64,000 nucleotides of DNA from CAVVDT01 sp963747005. Lineage in GTDB: Bacteria; Pseudomonadota; Alphaproteobacteria; Rhizobiales; Aestuariivirgaceae. Location: contig CAVVDT010000013.1 in assembly GCA_963747005.1 (NCBI GenBank), forward strand, positions 124,001 through 188,000. Direction: 5' to 3'. Below are positions 16,875-25,043 of this stretch, in pieces (the first letter of the stretch is position 1; each line of letters starts with the position of its first letter). The notes below the pieces were generated by a model, which saw only the letters and a program-made list of their open reading frames with translations, ran no database searches and was not told the DNA's origin. The position numbers and the translations under genes were made by a program.

Positions 16875-18434
16875 CTAGTGGCTGGTGCCTTCGGAGAAGG
16901 TGATCTTGTTCCAGACGTTGTACTTGCCCGAGGGCTTCGACATGGGGAGGCGCTTGATCTCGGCAAAGGTCTTCGCGTCGTAGACGACGACGGCGCCATC
17001 CATCTCCCAGATGGAGACCAGGGCGTGGGTGCCGGTGCGGTCGAACTCCACGTGGGCGGCGGTCTTGCCCGGCGCCGGCCGCAGCGTCTTGACGATCTCA
17101 AGGGTGCGCTTGTCGATGACGAGGATCTCGTCCTTGTGCGGCCCGAAGAACACGTCGGTCCAGGCGTAGGGGGTATCTTCGTGGCTGCGCATGAAGAAGC
17201 CGGAGCCGTCGGTGCCGATGGTCTTGATCACCGACCAGTCGGTCATGTCGATGATGGAGATCTTTGCCTCCTTCAGGTGCGGGGTGGCCATCACCGGCCG
17301 GCCGTGCCACATCCACGAGATGCCGGAGCCCAGATGCGGCAGGCCGTTGAGGTCGATGCGCTTGATGTCGCGCCCGACATTGAGGTTGACCACGATGGCC
17401 GAGGTGCCGTGGCGCGCCGAGCCGATGAGGTTGCGGTAGTCGGGATCGAAGAAGAAATCGTCCAGCGGCTCGGGCACGGCGATGCGGCGTAGCGCGAACA
17501 GGCCCGACGATGAAGCCAGCGCTTCTTCCATGCCCTTTTCGTAGGAATGCACAAGGCCTTCGTGCACCGGCGGGGCATTGGGGTCGGTGGCGATTTCCCA
17601 GATCTCCGGCACGTCCTTCAGGGCGGCGATGAAGCTGTTGCGCTGCGGTGCCTGATAGACGGCGGAAACCCGCGACGGGATCTTGTGGCGGTCGGCCACC
17701 TGGAACAGCTTTTCCAGCTTGAGGTCGCCGGTCGACAGGATGGCGAGGGTGCGCGGCAGATAGTTGGCGACGGCCAGATGCAAGCCGTCCTTCGATATGG
17801 CGATGTTGCGGGAATTGATGCCGGCGCGCACCTCGCCCACCTGCTGAAGGCCCCACAGGTCGTATTTGGTCACCCAGCCATCGCGTGACATGATGAAGAC
17901 GAAGCGCCCGTCGGGGGTGAATTTCGGGCCCCCATGCACGGCGTAGTGGGTTTGAAAGCGCGCCAGCGGCACGAACTTGTCGCCATCGAGGATGGTGGCA
18001 TGGTGATCGCCGCTTTCGATCACCACGAAGAGGTTGAGCGGGTCGGCGCTGTAGACGGGTTTGGCGACGGCTTTGTAGGCGGCATTGAAGCTGCGGCTTT
18101 GAGCGATTTCCTCAGGGCCCCACACCGGCTCTACGGCGGGCGGGGTCAGCACATAGGCGGCAAGGGCGGATATGTCGTCAGGCTTCAGGCTGGCACCGAA
18201 CGCCGGCATCTGGGTATCTGGGCGACCGTTGGCGATGACTTTCGCCGCCGCGTCGGCCTTGAGGCGGCCGAGGCTTTCCGGCAGCAGGGCCGGGCCGATG
18301 CCGCCGAGGCGCCCCTCGCCGTGGCAGGACTGGCAGTGGCTGCGATAAAGCGCCGTCGCGTCCGGCCCGGCCTTGGCCGGTGTCGCCACGGCCAGCAACA
18401 TCAGGGACAGAAGAAGGCTATTCAGCCGCCGCAT
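16875..18434 (-). CDS. nirN: Cytochrome cd1-like protein NirN (heme d1 maturation)
   Basis: 519 residues. A signal peptide (about 1-22), then a c-type heme domain with CQSCH (Cys34, Cys37, His38), then an eight-bladed beta-propeller related to that of NirS. Characterised NirN oxidises dihydro-heme d1 to heme d1, the last step of cofactor synthesis, in the periplasm. The gene is the last of the nirS-C-F-DL-G-H-J-N run and overlaps nirJ by 17 bases. It is convergent with the LysR gene, with 16 bases between the stops. Distinction from NirF is by the extra cytochrome domain; distinction from NirS is by position and by the absence of the AVHISRM and LHDGG patterns seen in NirS. Confidence 0.85.
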   Translation of the reverse strand: MRRLNSLLLSLMLLAVATPAKAGPDATALYRSHCQSCHGEGRLGGIGPALLPESLGRLKADAAAKVIANGRPDTQMPAFGASLKPDDISALAAYVLTPPAVEPVWGPEEIAQSRSFNAAYKAVAKPVYSADPLNLFVVIESGDHHATILDGDKFVPLARFQTHYAVHGGPKFTPDGRFVFIMSRDGWVTKYDLWGLQQVGEVRAGINSRNIAISKDGLHLAVANYLPRTLAILSTGDLKLEKLFQVADRHKIPSRVSAVYQAPQRNSFIAALKDVPEIWEIATDPNAPPVHEGLVHSYEKGMEEALASSSGLFALRRIAVPEPLDDFFFDPDYRNLIGSARHGTSAIVVNLNVGRDIKRIDLNGLPHLGSGISWMWHGRPVMATPHLKEAKISIIDMTDWSVIKTIGTDGSGFFMRSHEDTPYAWTDVFFGPHKDEILVIDKRTLEIVKTLRPAPGKTAAHVEFDRTGTHALVSIWEMDGAVVVYDAKTFAEIKRLPMSKPSGKYNVWNKITFSEGTSH

Positions 18435-19620
18435 GACGCGTTCCCCTGAAGGGTGTCACCTCAAGGCGCGCCTCACCGCCGGTGACGCCGATCTCCTCAT
18501 CCGTCAGGTAGCAGGCCGGGTCCTCGGCCCATGGATCGCCGGTCAATTGCATGGCGCGCACCCGGGTGTTACCGCCGCAGACGTCGAAATAGGTGCACCC
18601 CCCGCAGCGCCCGGTGATGCGGCGCGGCCTGGCCTTCAGACCCGCCATGACGGGATCGGAGGTATCGGGCCAGATTTCGGAGAACGGCCGCTCCTTCACG
18701 TTCCCGAGGCTGTAGTGCCACCAGAAGGTATCGGGGTGGACGTTGCCGAGATTGTCGATGTTGGCGATGTTGACGCCAGAGGAATTGCCGCCCCATTGCG
18801 CCAGTTTCGCGCGGATATGGCCTTCGAGGTGCGGAAAGTTCCGGCGCACCCAGAACAGCAGGTAGACGCCGTCGGCATCGTTGTTGCCGGTGACGAACTC
18901 GCGGGCTCCCCCGGTGGCGGCATCGGCATAGGCGCGCTCGAACATCAGGTCCATCACCTGCCGCGTCAGGTCGCGGCGGGCATCGTCGCCACGGTTCTTG
19001 TTGCCGCGTCCGGCATAGACCAGGTGCGAGAGATAGAACTTGTCGATCTGTTCCGCCTCGGCCAGGTCGAGCAGCGCCGGCAATTCGTGGGCATTGTCCA
19101 TGGTGGCGGTGAAGCGCATCCCCACCTTGATGCCGTGGTCGCGGCACAATCTGAGACCCGCCAGCGCCTCGTCGAACCCGCCGTCGCGGCGCCGGAACCT
19201 GTCGTGGGTCTCCTTCAGGCCATCGAGCGAGATGCCGACATAATCATAGCCGATGGCGGCGATCTCTTCGATGTTATGGACGCTGATCAAGGTGCCGTTG
19301 GTCGACAGGCCGACATAAAAGCCCATCTGTTTGGCGCGCCTGGAAATGGCGAAGATATCGCGCCGCATCAGCGGCTCGCCGCCCGACAGGATGAGCACCG
19401 GCACCTTGAAGCCTTTGAGGTCGTCCATCACCGAAAACACCTGTTCCGTCGACAACTCGCCGGGAAAATCCACATCGCCCGAGATCGAGTAGCAGTGCTT
19501 GCACATGAGGTTGCAGCGCCGGATGAGGTTCCAGATGACCACCGGGCCGGGCGGCGAGCGATGCGCTCCCAGGGGCCTGGGGTCGACGATCTCGTGCATG
19601 AACTGGCTGAGGCGGAACAT
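18418..19620 (-). CDS. nirJ: Radical SAM heme d1 biosynthesis protein NirJ
   Basis: 400 residues. The radical SAM cluster motif CNLMCKHC (Cys36, Cys40, Cys43) is followed by GGEP and a C-terminal cysteine-rich SPASM-like part (CGGCTYFDVCGGNTR and DPACYL). NirJ replaces the two propionate chains of didecarboxysiroheme by oxo groups in heme d1 synthesis. It acts in the cytosol after siroheme decarboxylation by NirDLGH. Its N-terminal MFRLSQFMHEIVDP is typical of the family. It follows nirH by 11 bases and overlaps nirN. Confidence 0.92.
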   Translation of the reverse strand: MFRLSQFMHEIVDPRPLGAHRSPPGPVVIWNLIRRCNLMCKHCYSISGDVDFPGELSTEQVFSVMDDLKGFKVPVLILSGGEPLMRRDIFAISRRAKQMGFYVGLSTNGTLISVHNIEEIAAIGYDYVGISLDGLKETHDRFRRRDGGFDEALAGLRLCRDHGIKVGMRFTATMDNAHELPALLDLAEAEQIDKFYLSHLVYAGRGNKNRGDDARRDLTRQVMDLMFERAYADAATGGAREFVTGNNDADGVYLLFWVRRNFPHLEGHIRAKLAQWGGNSSGVNIANIDNLGNVHPDTFWWHYSLGNVKERPFSEIWPDTSDPVMAGLKARPRRITGRCGGCTYFDVCGGNTRVRAMQLTGDPWAEDPACYLTDEEIGVTGGEARLEVTPFRGTRHAAAE

Positions 19621-19631
19621 GGTTTTATCCT

Positions 19632-20123
19632 TCAGGCGGCGATGCGCAGCCCGGTCTTCTTGAGGATGCGGGTGGAGCCGAGCACTGTGTTCTGCCGCGA
19701 TGCCGGTCCCAGCAACTTTGCGATGCGGGCGACCTTGTCGTCCAACTCGCTGCGACTTTTGCCATGCACCATGGCAAACAGGTTATAGGGCCACAAAGGC
19801 AGATGGCGCGGGCGCAGGTAGCAATGGCTGACGAAGGAAAGCGCCCCGACGCGGGTGCCCAGTTCGGCGGCCCTTTCATCATCGACGTCCCACACGGTCA
19901 TGCCGTTGTGGGTAAGGTCGAGGGCATAGTGGTTGGGCACCGCGCCGATGCGCCGGATGATGCCGGCCTCCAGCATGCGGGCGAGGCGGGCGCGGACCTC
20001 GGCGCCGTTGAGCCCGATGGTCGCGCCGACGGCGTCATAGGGGCGATTGACCAGGGGCAGGCCGGATTGCGTTGCAGCGATAATGGCGCGGTCGAGCGCG
20101 TCGATGTGGGCGGTCCTGCTCAT
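19632..20123 (-). CDS. nirH: Siroheme decarboxylase subunit NirH
   Basis: 163 residues of the Lrp/AsnC-like siroheme decarboxylase family. An N-terminal helix-turn-helix-like part (LDRAIIAATQSGLPLVNRPY) and an AsnC-type ligand domain containing RPRHLPLWPYNLFAMVHGK are seen. NirD/L/G/H together remove two acetate carboxyls of siroheme to give 12,18-didecarboxysiroheme. Assigned as nirH by order (DL-G-H-J). It overlaps nirG by the ATGA at 20120-20123. Separate naming of G and H rests on position, as the subunits are similar. Confidence 0.82.
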   Translation of the reverse strand: MSRTAHIDALDRAIIAATQSGLPLVNRPYDAVGATIGLNGAEVRARLARMLEAGIIRRIGAVPNHYALDLTHNGMTVWDVDDERAAELGTRVGALSFVSHCYLRPRHLPLWPYNLFAMVHGKSRSELDDKVARIAKLLGPASRQNTVLGSTRILKKTGLRIAA

Positions 20124-20578
20124 GCGTCCACCCTGAAGCCGATGAAGAATTCGCGCTGCTTGGGAAAATCACAGACCACAAGCCCCGTTTCGCCCTCGAT
20201 GGCGGCGATCACCCGGGCGATGCTGGCGGGATCGTCGGAGGCGATCACGAACCACATGTTGAGGGCGTGGTCGCGGGCGTAATTGTGGGCCACTTCACGG
20301 TGTGCGTTGACCCTGGCCGCCACCTCGTCGAAGCGGGCAGGCGGCACCGCCATGGCGGCCAGCGTCACCGCCCCGCCGAGTGCCTCGGCGTTGTACATGG
20401 GCCCGAAGCGCGACAGGATGCCAGCCGCCAACAGCCGTTCGAGGCGCTCGACCAGGGTCTCCTCGTCGATCCCCAGCGCTTCGGCGGCTTCACGGTAAGG
20501 TTCGTCGCTCAAGGGAAAGCCGCCCTGCAACGCATTGATGATGGCGCGATCGGTGGTGTCGAGGTCGAGGGCGTTCAT
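20120..20578 (-). CDS. nirG: Siroheme decarboxylase subunit NirG
   Basis: 152 residues, same Lrp/AsnC fold. MNALDLDTTDRAIINALQGG opens the DNA-binding-like domain, and the second half has VNAHREVAHNYARDHALNMW and VIASD, where His residues contact siroheme in studied homologues. It overlaps nirDL (ATGA at 20575-20578) and nirH (ATGA at 20120-20123). The start is set at ATG 20578 because of this overlap, rather than a longer upstream frame. Subunit of the didecarboxylase for heme d1 synthesis in the cytosol. Confidence 0.82.
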   Translation of the reverse strand: MNALDLDTTDRAIINALQGGFPLSDEPYREAAEALGIDEETLVERLERLLAAGILSRFGPMYNAEALGGAVTLAAMAVPPARFDEVAARVNAHREVAHNYARDHALNMWFVIASDDPASIARVIAAIEGETGLVVCDFPKQREFFIGFRVDA

Positions 20579-21573
20579 GCAGCACCTCGTTCGAGCGGGG
20601 CAAATCGGGCGCCCGCCTGCTTGAAGCAACGCCGCGAGAACAGGACGGCGCCATCATGGCCGGCAAGACCGGTCGCCAGTTCGATCTCGGCAAGGCGCGC
20701 CAGCACCTCGTGGCGCTGGCGCCCGTGCACCATGGCAAAGAGGTTGTAGGGCCAGTCCGGCGGGCGGCGGGTGCGGCGGTAGCACAAGGTAACGCCCGGA
20801 CGTTGCGCCAGTTCACCGGCAATGGCATCCACCGCTTTGTCAGCCACGTCCCACACCGCCATGGCATTGGCGGTGAAACCGAGCTTTCGGTGGCGCAGGA
20901 TGCAGCCGAAGCGCGACACGATGCCGGCCTCGATGAGGCGTTGAAGGCGGGCGAGGACCTTTGCCTCCGACCAGCCGAGCCGGCGCGCGAGGTCGAGATA
21001 GGGGCGCGGCGCCAGCGGCAGCCCGTCCTGCAAGGCCGCCAGCAGTCGGCGGTCGTCGTCATCGGCATCGGCGTTCCGGTCGGCCGGCCGGCAAGGTTGC
21101 GGCTTTGCCCCGCAGCGATCGAGTGGGAAGCCCAGATCGATGTGATAGGCCCGCTCCAGCGGCAGATCGAGGACGTCAAGGCCCGTCTGCGCAGCAATGC
21201 GATCGAGGGTTGCCGCCACCTCGTCGCAGTTGTGGGCAGTTACCACGAACCACAGGTTCAGATCGTGCTCGCGTTCGTAATTGTGGTTGACGGCGGGCTC
21301 GGCCGAGATGAGCGCGGCCACCTCCTCGAAGCGCGACGGCGGGCAGCAAAGCGCCGCCAATGTGCTGGCACCGGCGGTATTGGGCCTCACCGCCGCGCCC
21401 ACCCGCGCCAGGATGCCGGCCTCGCGCAAGCTCCCCAGCATCTCGATCACCTCGCGCTGGGTGAGTTCGACCGGCTGGCCGATGGCGGCATAGGGGGCAG
21501 GCGTCAGCGGGAAATCGCGCTGCCAGCCTTCAGCGAGGCCGATGGCCGGATTGACGGGCGACAACGGCATCAT
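20575..21573 (-). CDS. nirDL: Fused siroheme decarboxylase NirD-NirL
   Basis: 332 residues made of two Lrp/AsnC-like halves: NirD-like (about 1-150, with VNHNYEREHDLNLWFVVTAH) and NirL-like (about 175-332, with DRRLLAALQDGLPL and RRPPDWPYNLFAMVHGR). The linker (about 150-175) contains an Asp-rich stretch (ADADDDDRR). Many organisms have separate nirD and nirL; the fused form is described in Paracoccus-like alphaproteobacteria. It decarboxylates siroheme with NirG/H. The start ATG 21573 follows the nirF stop by two bases; an in-frame GTG overlapping that stop (GTGA, GTG at 21579) is an alternative. Confidence 0.85.
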   Translation of the reverse strand: MMPLSPVNPAIGLAEGWQRDFPLTPAPYAAIGQPVELTQREVIEMLGSLREAGILARVGAAVRPNTAGASTLAALCCPPSRFEEVAALISAEPAVNHNYEREHDLNLWFVVTAHNCDEVAATLDRIAAQTGLDVLDLPLERAYHIDLGFPLDRCGAKPQPCRPADRNADADDDDRRLLAALQDGLPLAPRPYLDLARRLGWSEAKVLARLQRLIEAGIVSRFGCILRHRKLGFTANAMAVWDVADKAVDAIAGELAQRPGVTLCYRRTRRPPDWPYNLFAMVHGRQRHEVLARLAEIELATGLAGHDGAVLFSRRCFKQAGARFAPLERGAA

Positions 21574-21575
21574 CG

Positions 21576-22754
21576 TCACAGCCCCGTCTTGTTGGCGCGG
21601 GCGGTGAAGAAGATGCCCGACGGCTTGTTGACGCTGAGTTCGCCGAGCTTGGCAAAGGTGTGGGTGTCGTAGATGTCGACCCGGTCGAGATCGCGCACCG
21701 ATATCCACACCTCGTTGCCGCGCGGGGTGAATTCCAGGTGCAGCACGGCGGGGCCGGGCTTGAATTCGTGAATCACCTTGAGGCTTGGTACATCAACGAC
21801 TTGCACGGTGTCGTTGAGCGGGTGGGCGAAGTTTACCCAGACCTGTCGTCCGTCGGGGCGGGCTTCGGCGAACACCGGCTGGCCGTGCATATGGACGCGG
21901 CCGATCTCCTCGAAGGTGCGCGCGTCCATGGCGAGCAACTCGTGATGGCCGACGGCGGGCAGGATGAAGGTGTCGCCGGCCTCGGCCCAGCCTTCCAGAT
22001 GCGGCATCTTGTAGACCGGGAGCTTCTGCTCGCCGCGGCCGTAATGATCGAGGATGCGGCGGATCACCGGCTTGTCGGCCCATAGATCGACGTGCGCCAG
22101 CCCGTCCTCGCCGAACAGCCCGGCGATATAGTGCCGCCCGTCGCCGGTGATGAGGCCGTCATAGGGCTGGTCGCCGGCATGGCCCAGCGAGGTAACCACC
22201 GGCGCGCCGGGCTTTGAGAAGTCCGCCATCCAGATTTCGCCGGCCTCATAAAGGCAGAAGACAAAGCGGCGGCCCGGTGCATCGACCAGCCCCACCACCT
22301 TGGAGGGCTTGGCGCGCCCCTTCGTGATGGCGGGAATGTCGGCGACCGGATCGAGCGTTTCCGCATCGAACACCTTTACCCCGCCGGGCACGTAGTTGGA
22401 GACGGCGACCAGCTTGCCGTCGTCGGAGATCGCCCCGCCGATGGAGTTGCCGGCCTGCATGATGCGCCTGACGATGGTCTGCTTGAGCAGGTCGATCTTG
22501 GTCAGACCGCCATCGCGCCCGAACACGAAGGCATAGCGCATGTCGTGGGAAAACACCGTCGAGGCGTGCGAGAGATCGCCCAGGCCCTCCACGCGGCCGA
22601 GGATCGAGCGGGTGGTATTGTCGACGATCACCACCGAGCCGCTGGCCCGCTCGATGACGATGCCGAGATCGCCGGTGCCGCGCAGTTCGTCCGCCCCGGC
22701 CGCCGCCACGCTCCAGGCGAGCAACAGCGCGGCGATGAGACCGAAAGCCTTCAT
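21576..22754 (-). CDS. nirF: Heme d1 biosynthesis protein NirF
   Basis: 392 residues. A signal peptide (MKAFGLIAALLLAWSVAAAG then DE) leads into a beta-propeller related to that of NirS, but no c-type heme motif is present. NirF is essential for heme d1 synthesis and acts in the periplasm at a late step, probably binding a d1 precursor. Seen features include AYVF-, YVPGG- and IAGLFGEDG-like blades and HMHGQPVF. It overlaps nirC (ATGA at 22751-22754). Confidence 0.88.
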   Translation of the reverse strand: MKAFGLIAALLLAWSVAAAGADELRGTGDLGIVIERASGSVVIVDNTTRSILGRVEGLGDLSHASTVFSHDMRYAFVFGRDGGLTKIDLLKQTIVRRIMQAGNSIGGAISDDGKLVAVSNYVPGGVKVFDAETLDPVADIPAITKGRAKPSKVVGLVDAPGRRFVFCLYEAGEIWMADFSKPGAPVVTSLGHAGDQPYDGLITGDGRHYIAGLFGEDGLAHVDLWADKPVIRRILDHYGRGEQKLPVYKMPHLEGWAEAGDTFILPAVGHHELLAMDARTFEEIGRVHMHGQPVFAEARPDGRQVWVNFAHPLNDTVQVVDVPSLKVIHEFKPGPAVLHLEFTPRGNEVWISVRDLDRVDIYDTHTFAKLGELSVNKPSGIFFTARANKTGL

Positions 22755-23092
22755 TTGATCGTTCCTTCTTTCAGCGCCTCGGCGATCCAGCGGGCCTCAT
22801 CCTCGGCGAGCAACCCGCGCCATGGCGGCATCGGCGTGCCGGGGACGCCATTGAGGATGACCCGGGTGATTGTACCGACCCCGAGATGCTTGAGGTCGGT
22901 GGCGCGCAGCGGCTTGCCGAGCCCGCCCTTGAGCGTCATGCCGTGGCACGAGCCGCAGTCCTCGAGCACCAGATAGCTGAGCTGGTGCTGGCGTTCAGGC
23001 GAAATGTCGCCGGCCCGTGCGCTCGCGGCGAAGCCGGCGAGGGCAACGCTGCCGGCTATCACGATCGCGCCCGCCCGATGCAGCATCGTCAT
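22751..23092 (-). CDS. nirC: Periplasmic c-type cytochrome NirC
   Basis: 113 residues with a signal peptide (about 1-27) and one heme c motif CGSCH (Cys46, Cys49, His50), with PPW and a later Met as likely sixth ligand (GTPMPPW). NirC is a small monoheme cytochrome that donates electrons to NirS or takes part in heme d1 maturation. It lies 64 bases after nirS across a strong hairpin, so its expression may differ from that of nirS. Overlaps nirF by four bases. Confidence 0.85.
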   Translation of the reverse strand: MTMLHRAGAIVIAGSVALAGFAASARAGDISPERQHQLSYLVLEDCGSCHGMTLKGGLGKPLRATDLKHLGVGTITRVILNGVPGTPMPPWRGLLAEDEARWIAEALKEGTIK

Positions 23093-23108
23093 TCTCCGCA
23101 GAAGAGTT

Positions 23109-23145
23109 CACCTCGAGGGCGCAGCCATCAGACGCCCTCGAGGTG
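23109..23145 (-). terminator. Hairpin between nirS and nirC
   Basis: Perfect 13-bp inverted repeat CACCTCGAGGGCG / CGCCCTCGAGGTG with an 11-base loop, in the gap between the nirS stop and the nirC start. No T-run follows on the minus strand, so it is better read as an mRNA-stabilising or attenuating hairpin than a full terminator. Confidence 0.6.
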
Positions 23146-23156
23146 CAGGTCCCGCT

Positions 23157-24929
23157 TCAGTAGATGTCGTTGCGGGTGTTGTGGACGTTGAATTTGCCGG
23201 TCGGGGTGATGAGGCGCTTGTCCTTGATCACCGTCTTCAGCTTCAACGTCTTGTCGTCGACCACCACGATGGCCAATTCCTGTGACTTTGAGTTCCATAC
23301 CGAGAACCAGATCTCGTCGCCGGCGGCATTGAACTCGCCCTGTACGACGCGGCGTGCGCCCTCGGAGATGCCCGACCAGTCGCCGATCGGCAGGACCTTG
23401 TATTCAGGCTCGGCCTTGGCCAGGTCGGCGATATTGAAGACCGCCACCGAGGAGGAAACCTCGGCTTCCGGGTTGAGCGGGCTGTCGACGTAGAGATGCG
23501 CCGACTTCGGGTTCGACTTGACGAACAGCGAGCCGCCGCCCTGTCCGGCCACCGTCTGCACCACCTTCCAGGCGTATTGCGGATGGTTGACCGGATCGGT
23601 GCCGATGAACGACACCGTCTCGTCGCCCAGATGGCTGGTCACCCAGACCGGCCCGTACTTCGGGTGGATGATGTTGGCGCCGCGACCGGGGTGGGGTTTC
23701 TGCCCGCCGGTGTCGACGATGGCCACCAGCTTGTCCTCCTTGGTGTCGACGATGGCCACCTTGTTGCGGGCATTGGCGGCCACCAGGAAATAGCGGCCCG
23801 TCGAATCGAATCCGCCGTCATGCAGGAACCGCTCGGCCGGGATATCGGTGGTCCTGAGGTTCTTCACGTCGGAATAATCGACCATGAGGATATGGCCGGT
23901 CTCCTTGACGTTGACCACGAATTCGGGCCGGAAGTGCGAGGCGACGATGGAGGCGACACGCGGCTCGGGATGGTATTCCTGGGTGTCCTCGGTCATGCCG
24001 CGGGTGGAGACCACCTTCAGCGGCTCCAGCGTCGCGCCGTCCATGATGACGTATTGTGGCGGCCAGTAAGCGCCAGCTATGGCGTACTTGTCCTCGTAGC
24101 CCTTGAACTTGGAGGTCTCCACCGAGCGCGCCTCGGAGCCGATCTTGACTTCGGCCACCTTGTCGGGCACCGGCATCCACAGATCGATGAGGTCGACCTT
24201 GCCGTCGCGGCCGATGGCGAACAGATAGCGCCCGGAGGCCGACATGCGCGAGATGTGCACGGCATAGCCGGTCTTGATGATGGTGACGATCTCTTTCGAA
24301 TCGCCGTCGATGAGAGCGATCTCGCCGGCATCGCGCAGCGTCACCGAGAACAGGTTGTCGAGGTCGAGCTTGTTCTGCTGCGAGGTGGGGCGCTGGGCGA
24401 TCGGCACGATGACCTTCCAGGTCGCCTTGATCTCCTGCATGCCGAATTCCGGCGGCTGGGCCGGTTCATTCAGCAGGTATTTGGCCATCAGCTCGACTTC
24501 CACCGGCTTCAGTTCGCCCGAGGTGCCCCAGTTGGGCATGCCGGCCGGCGAGCCGTAGGTGATGAAGTCGCGCAGATATTCGAAGCCGAGCTTCCTGGTG
24601 ATGTCTGTGGTCAGCGGCTTGCCGGTGGCGCCTTTGCGCAACACCCCGTGACAACCAGCGCAGCGCTGGAAATAGATCTGGTTGGCGTGGGCATACTCAT
24701 CCGCTGTGAGGACCGGAACGCCCGGCTTGGAGCCCGGCTGCTCGACCTTTTGCTTGTCCAGCACGTTGAGTTCCGGCTCATAGCGCCCGCCAGGAGTCGT
24801 TTCGTGCTTCTTGATATCGGCCGGCGCGGGCTTTTGTTCCGCGGCCAGCGGCGCTGTCACCACCATGGCGGCCGTCAGCGCCAGCGCCGCCAGCATGGTC
24901 GAATTCCTAGCAAATGTCGTGACGTTCAT
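23157..24929 (-). CDS. nirS: Cytochrome cd1 nitrite reductase
   Basis: Reduces nitrite to nitric oxide in the periplasm, the defining step of denitrification. 590 residues. Signal peptide (about 1-30), a cytochrome c domain with CAGCH (Cys90, Cys93, His94), and an eight-bladed d1-heme propeller. The axial heme d1 His225 (GYAVHISRM) and the two catalytic His332 (VASHFRPEF) and His370 (RFLHDGGFD) are present. ATG 24929 has GGAGAGGG upstream. It heads the operon nirS-C-F-DL-G-H-J-N. The NNR-like box sits about 71 bases upstream of the start, consistent with activation under low oxygen and nitric oxide. Confidence 0.96.
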   Translation of the reverse strand: MNVTTFARNSTMLAALALTAAMVVTAPLAAEQKPAPADIKKHETTPGGRYEPELNVLDKQKVEQPGSKPGVPVLTADEYAHANQIYFQRCAGCHGVLRKGATGKPLTTDITRKLGFEYLRDFITYGSPAGMPNWGTSGELKPVEVELMAKYLLNEPAQPPEFGMQEIKATWKVIVPIAQRPTSQQNKLDLDNLFSVTLRDAGEIALIDGDSKEIVTIIKTGYAVHISRMSASGRYLFAIGRDGKVDLIDLWMPVPDKVAEVKIGSEARSVETSKFKGYEDKYAIAGAYWPPQYVIMDGATLEPLKVVSTRGMTEDTQEYHPEPRVASIVASHFRPEFVVNVKETGHILMVDYSDVKNLRTTDIPAERFLHDGGFDSTGRYFLVAANARNKVAIVDTKEDKLVAIVDTGGQKPHPGRGANIIHPKYGPVWVTSHLGDETVSFIGTDPVNHPQYAWKVVQTVAGQGGGSLFVKSNPKSAHLYVDSPLNPEAEVSSSVAVFNIADLAKAEPEYKVLPIGDWSGISEGARRVVQGEFNAAGDEIWFSVWNSKSQELAIVVVDDKTLKLKTVIKDKRLITPTGKFNVHNTRNDIY

Positions 24930-24993
24930 GACCCTCTCCAGAATCTGCGCGTGTGTGCGTTTTCAGAATGGCATCCGCCGGGGGTCTCTCACC

Positions 24994-25007
24994 TTGATCA
25001 AAGTCAA
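24994..25007 (-). promoter_or_regulatory. FNR/NNR-type box between nirS and nirI
   Basis: TTGAT-CAAA-GTCAA, a near-perfect member of the TTGAC-N4-GTCAA consensus read by FNR, NNR and Dnr regulators. Toward nirS it allows a start of transcription near 24959 and a leader of about 30 bases. The cognate factor is likely the Crp/Fnr protein at 29798-30511. Confidence 0.8.
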
Positions 25008-25043
25008 GGCTCTCCCTTTGAGTCAGCCGCATAGGGTGGAGGC

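Noticed and set aside
23496..25034. A long open frame antisense to nirS
   Set aside because: It mirrors the codon pattern of nirS, has no ribosome site, and its product is rich in His, Arg and Gly in a way typical of antisense frames in GC-rich genomes.
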